NCBI GenBank assembly: GCA_905221605.1
Contig: CAJNDS010002079.1
Coordinates: 1,456,001 to 1,520,000, forward strand
Direction: 5' to 3'
DNA from: Symbiodinium natans
Lineage: Eukaryota; Sar; Dinophyceae; Suessiales; Symbiodiniaceae
DNA length: 64,000 nt
In this document: positions 11,704 through 22,405 of the stretch, one piece after another
Layout of the letters: every line of letters begins with the position of its first letter
How positions within the stretch are numbered: position 1 is the first letter of the stretch
The notes under the pieces: generated by a model
The model's input: the letters and a program-made list of their open reading frames with translations, nothing else
Told to the model about the DNA's origin: nothing
The model's database searches: none
Made by a program: the position numbers and the translations under genes

Positions 11704-11812
11704 TACTGGGACCCAGAGTAGGCCCTTATTCCTCTTTTCAGGGCATAGGTTCCCTTATAAACCCCTTTAAACCAAGAAGTGAACCCGTCTGATTCCCAGG
11801 ATCCTCTTGTTC
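11704..11812 (+). mobile_element. Inverted-repeat element, subfamily A2
   Basis: TACTGGGACCCAGAGTAGGC at the left; right side has GAACCCGTCTGATTCCCAGG. Internal TAGGTTCCCTTATAAACCCC is shared with the other A2 copies. Confidence 0.6.
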
Positions 11813-11928
11813 AGTGCGCTGGAACAGGGTTTAGGGTAGGTGGCTGAAGCTTCCGAACCATAGTCCCGAGATTCCCTATGAACCCCAAGCCCCTTAACCC
11901 CCTTTTGCGCGCCTGAACCATTCTTCAG

Positions 11929-12031
11929 AAGCTCTTTTGACTTAGTAAGCAGGGTTAGTAAGGTGGGTTGGGGGGGATTGCAATAGGCTTTGTAGGGGAT
12001 ACCATGTAGACTTACTAAGTCAAAAGAGCTT
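11929..12031 (+). mobile_element. Inverted-repeat element, family H, intact
   Basis: Perfect 21-bp terminal inverted repeat beginning AAGCTCTTTTGACTTAG. Loop of about 60 bp. Related copies at 19350 and, less clearly, 30054; single ends near 9873 and 43476. Confidence 0.8.
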
Positions 12032-12512
12032 CGAAGTACCTGGTTTCGGTTGGGTTGAGGGCTCCGGGTTGGGGTCTTCAACCCTCAGCCCAAAACCCGA
12101 AAAAGGGAAACCCCAGTCCTGAAACCCTAAACCCTTGTACGTGCTCAGGAAAAGCCGCAGCGTCAGAGTTTTTGAATGTCGGGTGTCTCGGCCCTGCGCC
12201 AAGCAACAACCCCTGAGACCACCCTACAGTTAGCTAGGGTTTAGGGTTTGGGGTTTAAGGGTATCTCCCACATTTAGGGTTTAGGGTTTGGGGCTACGGT
12301 TGGAACATCCCTATCCGCTTGCCCGTAAACCATGTTCCAACTTTCTGGACTTTACTGTAAACCCAAAACCCGAACAGGATTTCGAGTTTTGGGGCTCTGG
12401 GTGTGCACATGGGGTGTCTAGTAGGGTTTCGGTTTTGGGGTTTGTATAAGGTAAGCCTAAAGCTAAACCCTAAACCCTAAGCCCTAAACCCTGAACCCTA
12501 AACCCAAACCCT

Positions 12513-12617
12513 GACCACGAGGAATGCCAGCCCCACTGGTTCTTGCCGGTGGCCCCGGTGGAAGGCCGCATTGCAACGGCCATGGCTCCTCGGACGGCTC
12601 GAAGATTGATTTCCTGA
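12513..12617 (+). CDS. Exon-like island ending in a stop
   Basis: 34 open codons, DHEECQPHWFLPVAPVEGRI and onward to TGA. Directly follows a CCCTAAA tract. The minus strand also has a frame. Confidence 0.37.
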   Translation, partial: DHEECQPHWFLPVAPVEGRIATAMAPRTARRLIS

Positions 12618-12727
12618 AAGTTTTTGTTAAGATAAGAATGTAAACTATGACCTTCCCCCTCTTCTATGTTTGCATACACTCACATATATATATATAACAT
12701 ATGCTGCTACACAGTACTTGCTTAGGG

Positions 12728-12835
12728 GACAATTCGTCTAAGCGCATGTCTTCAACTCGCCGCTACTTGTACCGCTTGGAGCTGGTCGGGCCTATCCTTC
12801 AGGGGCTTGGGGCCAATTTTGCGAGATTTTGGTGG
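12728..12835 (+). CDS. Exon-like island
   Basis: After GCTTAG, reads NSSKRMSSTRRYLYRLELVG and on into TTTAGGG. Confidence 0.4.
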
Positions 12836-13354
12836 GGTTTAGGGTTTAGGGTTTAGGGTTTAGGGTTTTAGGTTTTAGGGTTTAGGGTTTAGGGTTTAGG
12901 GTTTAGGTTTAGGGTTTAGGGTTTTAGGGTTTAGGGCTTAGGGTTTAGGTTTTTGGGAGGGCTGAGAGGGGTCAAAGGTTCAGGGTTGGGCTCTGGGATC
13001 TCCCGTGTCTCCGGCGGGGTGTCGGCCTTATGGAGCTGGGGGGTGAGGGTTTACGAGATTTAGCGTCTGTTGTGTTTGGGGCTGAGGGCTTCTGCATCTT
13101 CTCGTGTGTGGTGTTGTTTAGGGTTTAGGGTTTCGGGTTTCGGGTTTAGGGTTTAGGGTTTAGGGTTTAGGGTTCTGTAGGGCTCCATGGTTTAAGGGTT
13201 TAACGGGGCTCCAAGCCCGACATTGCTCAGCCCCTTGCAGCAAGACACTCTCGTGCCCCACCCCGCAACCCCGCAGCTAGAAGGGTTTAGGGTTTAGGGT
13301 TTAGGGTTTAGGGTTTAGGGTGAGAACCCGAAACCTTCTAACCCTGTAAGCCTC

Positions 13355-13498
13355 ATGCCGAGGGAGGTTTGGTTCTTCCCCCAACGTCGACAGCCTTTAC
13401 GTTTCCTTAAGCCTTTGAGCTTTACGCACTTGCTGTTGGGTTTCCTTGTTCAGGGTTGGGGGGGTTTCAGGGTGTTGACTTCGTGGCTGAGTAGATAA
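13355..13498 (+). CDS. Short open frame
   Basis: ATG to TAA, 47 codons, PREVWFFPQRRQPLRFLKPL. It contains two internal TTCAG acceptors, so it could be intron plus exon rather than one exon. Confidence 0.28.
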   Translation: MPREVWFFPQRRQPLRFLKPLSFTHLLLGFLVQGWGGFRVLTSWLSR

Positions 13499-13552
13499 CC
13501 TGTAACCTTCCGGTGTAATTTCGGGAAGCGGGTTTAAGGTTTAATTAGGGTT

Positions 13553-13720
13553 GAGGGTTTAGGGTTTAGGGTTTAGGGTTTAGGGTTTAGGGTTTAGGGT
13601 TTAGGGTTTAGGGTTTAGGGTTAGGGTTTAGGGTTTAGGGTTTGGGGTTTGGGGTTTGGGGTTTGGGGTTTAGGGTTTAGGGTTTAGGGTTTAGGGTTTA
13701 GGGTTTAGGCTTTAGGGTTT
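13553..13720 (+). repeat. TTTAGGG array with an internal TTTGGGG block
   Basis: Perfect units, then four TTTGGGG units, then perfect units again, ending at GATCAGCTCCCAGG. Confidence 0.93.
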
Positions 13721-13724
13721 AGGG

Positions 13725-13828
13725 ATCAGCTCCCAGGTCGAGAATATGACCGCCATCCGCAACTTTGTGGAACAGCGCCGGCAGAAGAGGGCGAAGCTTC
13801 ATTCGGCCGAGCAGGTTCCGTCAGCAGG
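13725..13828 (+). CDS. Exon-like island between telomere-like arrays
   Basis: Array ends TTTAGG, then 34 codons with QVENMTAIRNFVEQRRQKRA, then CAGG|GTTCGT. A second frame is open over the same bases. Confidence 0.37.
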
Positions 13829-14029
13829 GTTCGTCATCTACCCTCAACCCTAAACCCTCAGCCCTAAACCCTAAACCCTAAACCCTAAACCCTAAACCCT
13901 AAACCCTAAACCCTAAACCCTAAACCCCAAGTCAACCCTAATTACCCCAGACCCCCTTTTTTCTTCTTGCTGCATTTCCAAGCCCAGTCAACCTTAGTCA
14001 CACCACTGCTTTGCTCCCCTTTATCGCTA

Positions 14030-14370
14030 AACCCTGAAACCGTTACAGCCCTCAACCCTCAAGCCCTTAAACCCTTCAACCCTTAAACGAAATCCCTCGA
14101 ACCCTTAAACCCTTAAACCTTAAACCCTTTGGCCTTACGCCCTTAACCCTCAAAACTTTTACCCGTTAACCCTTAAACTTTCAATCTATTAAGCCCTTAA
14201 GCCCTTAACCCCTAAACCGTTGAAACCTTATAAGCACTTAACCTTCAAGCCCTTAAGCCCTTAAACCCTTAACCCTTAAACTTTAACCCTGAAAGCCTTC
14301 AACCCTTGAACCTCACCCTTAAGCCCTTAGAGCCTTAGCCCTTAAGCTTAAACCCTTACACCCTCAAACG
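14030..14370 (-). repeat. Degenerate CCCTTAAA-type array
   Basis: About 340 bp of AACCCTTAAACCCTTAAG-like 8- to 9-mers, more diverged than the perfect arrays and with no clear open island inside. Confidence 0.8.
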
Positions 14371-14394
14371 CTCTCTAGTGCTCAGAGAGGACCC

Positions 14395-14427
14395 GGATGC
14401 TCCGTCAGCGGAGCTGCAGGACTGGAG
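14395..14427 (+). CDS. Exon-like island
   Basis: TGCTCAG acceptor, EDPDAPSAELQDW, then GGAG|GGTTTAGGG. 33 bp only. Confidence 0.33.
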
Positions 14428-15079
14428 GGTTTAGGGTTTAGGGTTTAGGGTTTAGGGTTTAGGGTTTGGGGTTTGGGGTTTGGGGTTTGGGGTTTAGGGT
14501 TTAGGGTTTTGGGCTCCTGGCTTCAGGGTTTCGGGCATTAGGGTGAAGGGCGTGGGGTTGAGGCTGGAGGGTGTAGGGTTGAGGGTTGTAGGGGTTTCTT
14601 ACTGGCTCAAAAACCCAACTTTCAACTTTTGGTCTTCTTCTAAGGTAGATTATTCTGAAAGTTTAAACTTCTATTTCCTGGGGTTTTGGGCCAGTAAGGT
14701 TTCGGGTCTAGGCCTCAGGGTTTCGGGTTTAGGGCCATTTAGGGCCCCAATTTTTGTTCAGGGTTTTTGGGGCCTTTTAGGGCCTTTTGGGGGTGTTTTG
14801 GGTTTTTAGGGCCTTTGCTGCCTTTAGGGCCTTCAGGGCCTTTAGGGGTTCATGGGTTTAGGGCTTGGGTTTGAAGTGTTTGGGGGTGAAAGGCTGCAGG
14901 GCTTCCCGTACTGCGGGTTGTAGGCTTCAGGTTCAGGCTTGAGGGGTTTAGGGTTGAGGGTTTAGGGTTGAGGGCAGTTTAGGGTTTAGGGTTGAAGGCT
15001 TCAGGTGTTAAGGGGGGCTTTGGGCTTCACATGGCAGAAGGGCCAGGGGGTTTTGAGTTAAGGGGCTGCAGGACTCACA

Positions 15080-15355
15080 GTTTCGGCAACGCACAGGAGT
15101 GTAGGAGTTTGGGGCCCGAAACACGTTAAAAGTGTCAACCGCCCCAGTCCAACAAATCGCAACTTTCCGAAAACCTTCAAGACCCATGCCACTAAGACTC
15201 TATATGTTATAACCCTAAATGCCCTAAACCCTGAAAATCAACAAAAGGCCCTCAATCCCTACATGTATTCCCTGAAGCTATTGATAGCCCTAAACCCCAG
15301 AAACCTGGAATACAGCGCAAAACCCCCCAAGCCCAAAAGCAAAATCCCTAGTCCC
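15080..15355 (+). CDS. Open stretch of 92 codons without ATG
   Basis: Follows a CTCACAG acceptor and runs to TAA. Contains TNRNFPKTFKTHATKTLYVI and later LNPYMYSLKLLIALNP; the NALNP parts derive from isolated CCCTAAA units. Confidence 0.3.
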
Positions 15356-15590
15356 TAAACCCTAAACCCTAAACCCTAAATCCCTAAACCCTACACCCTA
15401 AACCCTACACCCTAAACCCCCTGCAGCCCCGTGGCTTGTTATGCCCGGAACCCTACACCCGTTTCAGCCAGGCCCTTCAGACTTCGACCCAACCAATCAC
15501 GCCTTAAACGCAGCCTCAAGCCCCAAACCCCCCCCAATTCCTACATAAGCCCTATGAACCTCCTACGAAGCCTAGCATGGCAGCCGGCAG

Positions 15591-15632
15591 AAGGACAAGT
15601 TGTGGGAGCTGGTGCGTCGCCAGCATCCCGAG
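15591..15632 (+). CDS. Exon-like island with good splice sites
   Basis: CCGGCAG acceptor, KDKLWELVRRQHPE, GAG|GTACCT donor. Confidence 0.47.
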
Positions 15633-15830
15633 GTACCTAGTTGCAAGGGCACGGGCTTAAGGGTTTAGGGTTTAGGGTTTAAGGGTTTAGGGGTTTAGGG
15701 GTAAGGGCTCCCTCCACCCCCCCCCCCCCTCGCCCCAATTAGTGTTTACAGTTAGGGGGTTTTAGGGTTTAGGGTTTTCATGTGGTTTAGGGTTTAGGGT
15801 CTCAGGGGGTTTAGGGTTTCAGGGCTTTAG

Positions 15831-15939
15831 CCCAAAGGATCCATGTACCTATATAGTATATACTTGGGCCTTAAAGAGGTTCCTATATAGTAGCTTTAGG
15901 GCCCAAGTATATACTATACAGGTACATGGATCCTTTGGG
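15831..15939 (+). mobile_element. Palindromic element, family C, intact
   Basis: Perfect 19-bp terminal inverted repeat CCCAAAGGATCCATGTACC. The arms continue as TATATAGTATATACTTGGGC and its complement, so the whole unit can fold into a long hairpin. Confidence 0.8.
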
Positions 15940-16106
15940 AGGATGGTTGGGCCCTTTTTGGGGGGGGGCCTTCGTCGGGATTTTGATGATTTTGTCGTGG
16001 GGTTTGTCAGACATGGGGTCTCCAACAGCCCTTAAGAACTCAAACCCCTTTTTTTGGGGCAGGTTAGCTTATAGGGAATACTACACAAATTTGGCCTTTC
16101 TTGCAG

Positions 16107-16214
16107 TTGCCTACAAAGAAGACCTCTGAATCTATCAGGGGCTTTATCGTAGTTACCTACAAGGAGTGTAGGTTCGGGGCTCTTGCGGTGTTTCCTGAGC
16201 TGCCTAAGAGTTAA
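16107..16214 (+). CDS. Exon-like island ending in a stop
   Basis: CCTTTCTTGCAG acceptor, 35 codons to TAA, TKKTSESIRGFIVVTYKECR then FGALAVFPELPKS. A GTTAAC donor overlaps the stop, so it may be internal. Confidence 0.43.
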   Translation: MPTKKTSESIRGFIVVTYKECRFGALAVFPELPKS

Positions 16215-16374
16215 CGGCGTTTTCAGGGCTTGTGGCTGAGCCTTTGGGACTTCGAATCGAGCTTAGTATGGTTACGTAAGGGTTTAGGGGTTGGGGTGTA
16301 GGGTTCAGGGTTCGGGCCCCTAAACCCTAAACCCCTGAACCCCTAAACCCTAAACCCTAAACCCTAAACCCTAG

Positions 16375-16443
16375 GGTGTTTGGACTGTCGGCCTTCGCAA
16401 GCCAGAGTTTGAGGCTCTCGGCCCAAAAAACGAGTCTGCGACC
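16375..16443 (+). CDS. Exon-like island
   Basis: After CCCTAG, GVWTVGLRKPEFEALGPKNE. Lies between CCCTAAA tracts. Confidence 0.38.
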
Positions 16444-16987
16444 CTATAAACCCTGGAGTCCCAGACTCCAAGAAACCCAAGCCCCTATAAACCCTATGAA
16501 CCCAAGCCTCTATAAGCCCTATTTTCAAGCTCTAAGCCCTTCCACGCCATAAGCCCCATAAACGCTAGAAGCCTTGTAAACCCTAAACCCTTGCAGGGGC
16601 CTTCGGCCCTGAACCATCAGGCCTCTTGATTACACTCAACGACGATGCCCAAAAACAATCCACTACCTAGGGGTTCTTGGGAACAAAGGTACTGCAATTA
16701 CTACAATTCTTCAGAGACAGCACAAATTGAAGTTTTTTGCTCGGGTTCCAAGTTCAGTATAGTTCTAAACAAGCCTCAGCAACCCTCGACCCTCAACCCT
16801 AAACAACTCCAACCAAAACACAAGACAATCGCCAACCAAGCCTTCGTACGATGCAACGATTCCGGACACATTGGTTGCGTTTTCTTGCTTCATTGCATTG
16901 CCACACACAGTGGCTTTGTGGTTGGTCGAGACAGGCAGGCTATTTTCCTTGCCAACAGGCCAATTCTTTCCTATCAATTGCTCACAG

Positions 16988-17163
16988 CGGGAAAGTCCTG
17001 GGATCGGCAGGGCAAGGGAACAGGGCACGCGGCCGACATCATCAAAGCTTTCAAGAGTTTGGATGTGAAAGATCAGCCGCAGTTCACCAATCTGATGGCT
17101 GTCGCTGCAGACGAGGAGAAGCTAAAGGAGGCCCGCGCGGCCCGCGTGGACATCCGCCCCTAA
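16988..17163 (+). CDS. Candidate terminal exon
   Basis: GCTCACAG acceptor, 58 codons to TAA with HAADIIKAFKSLDVKDQPQF and DEEKLKEARAARVDIRP, a charged, helical C-terminus. The same frame is open upstream to 16645 (172 codons in all), so the true left edge is unclear. Confidence 0.48.
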
Positions 17164-17199
17164 AGGCCCTAAAGAGGCCCGCTACCTGAAGCAACCTCT

Positions 17200-18100
17200 G
17201 CCCTGAAACACCTCAATCCTAAACCCTCAGCCTTCAACCCGAAACCCTAAACCCTTCAACCTCAACCCAGGAGTGTGAGACCAAGCCCCAGCCCGTAGCG
17301 TTTAGGGTTTTTAGGGCTTTGGGTTTGTAGGTTTACTTGGTTTGTGGGGTGTCTAGGGCTTTTGGGTTTACGGGGTAGATGGTCTGTTAGCATGAGCCCT
17401 ACATACCCCTTAGATATACCCCCTTAGATACCCTAATAAAGCCCGAGTGCCCATACTTCAGAAGCCTTTAAGGAAGGTAAAGGACCAGAACCCTAAACCC
17501 TGACCCCTAAACCCTAAACCCTAAGCACAAAAAAAATCCTAAGCCCCAAACCCTAATCCCTAAACCCTAAACCCTAAACCCTAAACCCTGAACCCTGAAC
17601 CCTGAACCCTGACCCCTAGCGAGGGTTCCTGGGGCTCAGGGTCCCAAAGCTACCCTTGCCTCAGGCGGCCCGCGACAAGGCCTCGGAGTCCAGCAGGATC
17701 CTAGCCCTAAGCCCTAAACCCTAAACCCTAAACCCGAAACCCTAAACCCTAAACCCTAAACCCTAAGCCCTAAACCCTAAACCCTAAACCCTAAACAAAC
17801 CCCTGAACCCTAAAACCCCTAAATTTCTAGTTGGGGCTTTGGGCTTAGGTTGGCAGGCTATGGGAGTTTTGCTTGGGAGTTGGCGATTGTGGAGGGCTTT
17901 CCATCGTGAATTCCGGATCTCAGGTTCAGGGGTTCGGGACTCGGGTGCAGGGTCGTGGGGCTTGTGACTTGGGGGCTTACGGTTTAGGCCGTCCATTTTT
18001 GAGGCCAGCGTGAGCTCCTGCGCTTTTGGGCTTGGGGCTTTGGTTTATTAGGGTTTAGGGTTTAGGGTTTAGGGTTTAGGGGGATTTGAGGTTTCGGGCT
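17200..18100. other. Mostly telomere-like and degenerate sequence
   Basis: CCCTAAA tracts at 17495-17610 and 17700-17800. One possible exon at 17665-17697 (AARDKASESSR). Nothing else stands out. Confidence 0.6.
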
Positions 18101-18600
18101 TTGTTGGGTTCAGGTTCCTAGAGGCCCTGATCTTTTGAATCTCACGCGCTTCGAGTGATGCGGAGGTCTTCCTCGGCATGCCCTTCGACAGACGCACGGA
18201 TGTAATTTTCCGGGGGGGAGGTTTAGGGTTTAGGCTTTAGGGTTTAGGGTTTAGGGTTTAGGGTTTAGGGTTTAGGGTTTAGGGTTTAGGGTTTAGGGTT
18301 TATAGGAGTCAGGTGTGTATGGCATGAGGGGCCTGCTCGGATTCGGAGTTGAAAGTGCCCAAAGCCTGGCTACATCTGTCTAAAGATTACGCCATCCTAA
18401 TCCCTGAACCTTTAACCACTAAACCCGCAAGTATGTTTACAGGTGCGTACATTTCAAGAGCGACTAAAAAGGCACATAATGTTGACGACCATTTGGGGTC
18501 CCCTTCGGCGGGTTCGTTATAAAAGGCAATTCTAACATCTTTGCGGTGTAAGACTGGCACCCGAATTTGGAAGATCCCGTCTAGTCTCCTGATGGACAAG

Positions 18601-18859
18601 TCTTCGCGGTGGCCTGACATACACGCCGAAGCCGGGGGAGAAGGCCTTGCTCCCGAGGCAGCTGTGGACCGAGTACTTCACCCCCAAAACCGGTTCTGGT
18701 ATCATCCAGTCCGCGCCAGACTTTCCCGTTCCAGGTTTTGGAAGCGGAGTTCCTGGCCGCCCAAGCGGAGGCGCGGCCGATGAAGACCGACAGACTGCCC
18801 GGAGGGCAGAGGTGGAAGCCGAAGAAGGCCCGGCGTGCCTGATGAAATTCTGCCACTGA
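18601..18859 (+). CDS. Candidate terminal exon
   Basis: After GACAAG, 86 codons to TGA with TYTPKPGEKALLPRQLWTEY, a Gly/Pro-rich middle and an acidic tail. Two other frames on this GC-rich stretch are also open, including one on the minus strand (18387-18620), so it stays tentative. Confidence 0.38.
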
Positions 18860-18984
18860 AGCGCTAGAAGGGCAAGCAACTCGAAACCAAGGCCCTACAG
18901 CCGTAAGCTCTAAAACTACCCCAAAAAACCCTGACCCCAAAACCCGGGATGCTTGCATGTGGTTGTTGATGACTTTCTGCCCAG

Positions 18985-19041
18985 GTTACTGTTGACATAT
19001 CTTGGGATAAAGTTCGGATCGTGTTGGTGCCACTCTGCTCG
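18985..19041 (+). CDS. Exon-like island with good splice sites
   Basis: TTTCTGCCCAG acceptor, VTVDISWDKVRIVLVPLCS, TCG|GTGTATG donor. Confidence 0.48.
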
Positions 19042-19349
19042 GTGTATGTGTGTGTGTATACGTACGACTAAAGCATGAATGAACGAATGACTCACGAACC
19101 GGTCTGCAATGACACGACGGCTGAACTCGTGAGTGACATGAACGAATGATTTAAAGTGAAACCCCCTCGCCCTTACCCCAAAACCCTGAACCCCAAACCC
19201 TAAACCCTAAGCCCCTAAGCCCAGCCGGAGCTCTCCAACAACCCCAAACACATCTGTAGCTGAAATCCTGCATGGTGCCCGAAGGCCCCATTTCCCAACG
19301 AAATGCCCTGAACCCTAAACCCGGCCCGAAAGCCAAAACTCCTACATCG

Positions 19350-19438
19350 AAGCTCTTTTGATTGAGTAAGGGACCTTATACTATAATATATCCCAGAACC
19401 CAACTTACTAACCCTAGTTGCTAAATCAAAAGGGCTTC
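19350..19438 (+). mobile_element. Family H element
   Basis: AAGCTCTTTTGATTGAGTAAG at the left, TTGCTAAATCAAAAGGGCTT at the right. Confidence 0.65.
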
Positions 19439-20173
19439 CAAGTAGCCCTACACCCTAAACCTTATCACTAAATCCCTTTGGCCAAATCCCTAAGCCCATA
19501 AACAGCAAACTCTGAAACCCAAAAGCCTACGCCCCATAAGCCCCTAAAATCCCCCAAACCCCAAAAACCTCTAAGCACGAAATCCCGAACTCTACCTGAA
19601 AGCCTAGCCCCCTCTAAGCCCTAACCCCTAAACCCAAAACCCTAAACCCTAAACCCTATCTAAACCCTAAACCCTAAAACCCTAAAACCCCTAATATCCC
19701 TATCCGCGGCCAAGGATCAGACCTCGGCCTACGGTGGCCTCGCTTGGTACAAACATTGGGGGCCTCTCCCACCCAGGCAGTTGGGGGTTTAGGGTTTAGG
19801 GTTCTGAGTTTAGGGTTTAGGGGTTGTGAAACCCTCAAGCCCTAAGCCCTAAACCCTCGTCAGCCTAGTCGCTTCCCCCAAACTTAAACCCCCTGCACCC
19901 TGAACCCTAAACCCTAAACCCTGAACCCTGAACCCTTCAAGCCCTAAACCCAAAACCTTCAAAAGCCCTATTCCCTTAGGGGGCTTAGAGGGTTCCCTAA
20001 AGCCCTCAACCTCCCAAGGCCCTTTTAAATGCCTAAGCCCCAATAAAAAGCCCCTAGACCCTTAGAGGTTTGGGGTTCCCTAAACCCCCCGAAACCCCCC
20101 AAACCCCCTGAACCCTAAACCCTTCGGTTTTAGGCCCTTTTGGGGTTTGAGGAGGGGCTTCAGGGCTTTGGGG

Positions 20174-20345
20174 TCAGGTTAGGGCTTAGGGCTTAGGGCT
20201 TAGGGCTTCGGGCTTAGGGCTTATGGCTTAGGGCTTAGGGCTATGGGCTTGGGGCTGAGGGCTTTAGGGCTTCGGACTTAAAACTTAGGGCTAAAAACTA
20301 AGGGCTTAGGGCTTAGGGCTGAGGGCTGAGGGCTGAGGGCTGAGC
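20174..20345 (+). repeat. GGGCTTA variant array
   Basis: Repeated AGGGCTTAGGGCTTA units with GGGCTGA at the end; one of several places where a single variant unit has been amplified locally. Confidence 0.85.
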
Positions 20346-20702
20346 TGGGCCTTGACTTTGCTGTGTATCCTTCTTCGGGTTTGGGGTTCAGGGTTTGCGG
20401 TGTAGGCTTTGGAGGTGTCCAGGGTATGGGGTTCAGGGTTCAGGGTTTGGAGTTTGGGTTTTTGGGTTTCGGAATTCGGGAATCGGGTGTAGGCTTTGGG
20501 GTTGAGTGTTCAGGCTTTGGGGCTCAGGATTTGGGATTTGGGTGTAGTGCCACAGGCGCTGGAGATCGTCAAGACGGACGTTACACCTCTGTAGCATGGC
20601 AGGAGGTAGCTAAGGGAGTCGGTTTTGCGGTTTGCGTAGATACCGCTTCACCCTAAACCCACACCCGCCCTGAACCTCAAGCAATGTAAGTGAGTAGCCG
20701 AC

Positions 20703-20750
20703 ATGTCAGGCATAGCTGCCCGTTCTCAAGAGCTTCGAAACATTCGCAGG
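20703..20750 (+). CDS. Exon-like island, possible first exon
   Basis: ATG, 16 codons SGIAARSQELRNIRR, then AGG|GTTTAA. Confidence 0.35.
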
Positions 20751-21343
20751 GTTTAAAAGGCAAACGCTCGGACCGCCAAGCCCGAAGTCCATCATCCCAA
20801 GCCCTAAACCCTAAACCCTAAGCCCGAAACCCGAAGCCCTAAACCCTAAACCCTAAACCCTAAACCCTAAATCAAAGCCCTGAACCCTGAGCCCCTGAAT
20901 CGTTCATCCTAAACACAAGCCTGCAAAGCTCAAACCCTAAATCCAAAAGCCCTGACCGTAAACCCTAAACCGTAAACCCTAAACCCTAAACCCTAAATCC
21001 CAAGCCGTGTTCAAATCATTCGGTCCACCGTGTTGCGCAAGTTTCGGTCAGTCGGTGTTGGCGTCCTGTTAAGTTTCGGTCAATGCCAGCATTTTCAGAT
21101 TTAAGGATTGTTGGGTGTCAGCATAAGGAGGATTCCGCACAAACAGAAAGTGCTGCATGTTGCAATTGTTTAGAGATCTCCAGTCCTCATGTCAGATTGT
21201 AAAACATAGAGAAGGGGAGAAGCTGACTTTGTATCTTCTTCATATTATGTTGGGATTCTCTGGGTGGATCTTTTCCAACACTTGACAAAGTTCTTGACCA
21301 GCGATATGAGATGCTGAACCCTGAATGCTAGACCTTAAACCCT

Positions 21344-21495
21344 AAACCCTAAACCGTAAACCCTAAACCCTAAACCCTCAACCCTGAACCCTAAACCCTA
21401 AACCCTAAACCCTAAACCCTAAACCCTAAACCCTAAACCCTAAACCCTAAACCCTAAACCCTAAACCCTAAACCCTAAACCCTAAACCCTAAACC
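21344..21495 (-). repeat. CCCTAAA array, about 18 units
   Basis: Long perfect array with a few CCGTAAA and CCCTCAA units at its left end. Confidence 0.93.
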
Positions 21496-21511
21496 CAGCC
21501 CCAAGTCTTGA

Positions 21512-21601
21512 GTCTTCAAGTCCTCAACGTTTGGGGTGCATCGTTGGCCCTCAATGGCCATTCAACAAGTCCCTGAGGGTCTAATACAGGGGCCTGAATA
21601 A
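21512..21601 (+). CDS. Exon-like island ending in a stop
   Basis: FKSSTFGVHRWPSMAIQQVP and onward to TAA; follows the long CCCTAAA array at 21344-21495. Confidence 0.33.
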   Translation, partial: VFKSSTFGVHRWPSMAIQQVPEGLIQGPE

Positions 21602-21683
21602 TTCAGGTAGGGTTTTGGGGGGTGGTATATTCATAAAGGGACCATAAGGGAATACTGCTAGTAATGATTCCGACCCCTATATT

Positions 21684-21914
21684 CCCAAAGGATCCATGTA
21701 CATATATAGTATATTCTAGGGCCCTAGAGCTACTATATAGGAACTCCTTTAAAGGCCCAAGTATATACTATATAGGCCCTAAACCCTAAACCCTAAACCC
21801 TAAACCCTAAACCCTAAACCCTAAACCCTAAACCCTAAACCCTAAACTCTAAACCCTAACCCTAAACCCTAAACCCAACAAGTATATACTATATAGGTAC
21901 ATGGATCCTTTGGG
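21684..21914 (+). mobile_element. Family C element interrupted by a telomere-like tract
   Basis: Same terminal repeats as the 15831 copy. The right arm is split by a 102-bp CCCTAAA tract (21777-21878) flanked by two copies of CAAGTATATACTATATAGG (21758-21776 and 21879-21897). Deleting the tract and one copy restores a normal family C element. Confidence 0.82.
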
Positions 21915-22405
21915 ATTAGGTGACATTAAGTGAAGAAAGCAGCAAGGCATCTAGATGGTGTGCAAGAGATCGTGGGCCGTTGACTGCACGTTTGTGTCCA
22001 AGCTGGAACATTAGAGGGTTTCGGGTTTCCTGCCCAAGGCTCGTGGAATCAGACGACGTTGCAGAGGTCTTGAGCGGCTTGGCGCAAGCCGCGGACTCCT
22101 AAACCCTCGAACCTAAAGACGGTTTAGGGTTTAGGGTTTAGGGTTTAGGGTTCAGGGTTTAGGGACTCAACCCTCAGAGAAACCCAACAATTTCGGGTTT
22201 ACAACCTAGGATCAACATAGCCCCAAAAGCCTATATCAGAAGGCCTTTTGGGCCAAAAAAACCCAAAATGAGAGTACCCAAAACCCTGAACTTACACCCT
22301 CAACCTTCACATAAGAAGGCCTTTGGGCCCAAAACCCTAAGGCCCTACCTTGAGTCGGCCTCTCCCCTGAGCAAAGTTAAAGACATGAAGGTGCGATTTC
22401 CCTCG

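Larger units (their letters stand above)
11473..12300 (+). repeat. 828-bp unit bounded by about 43-bp inverted repeats
   Basis: 11473-11515 and the complement of 12258-12300 match at about 41 of 43 positions (both contain AATGTGGGAGATACCCT and ACCGTA/C-CCCCAAACCC). The unit encloses an A2 element, the family H element and exon-like sequence. It could be a larger composite transposable unit or an inverted duplication. Confidence 0.6.
19050..20700. other. Degenerate CCCTAAA and GGGCTTA sequence with few islands
   Basis: Long stretches of CCCTGAACCCC-like text. Possible islands at 19706-19785 (AKDQTSAYGGLAWYKHWG) and 20556-20600. A family H element lies at 19350. Confidence 0.55.

Noticed and set aside
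18387-18620. Minus-strand frame of 77 codons with natural composition
   Set aside because: It has no supporting start context or homologue in the window and overlaps + strand sequence with an acceptor and stop; left undecided but not annotated.
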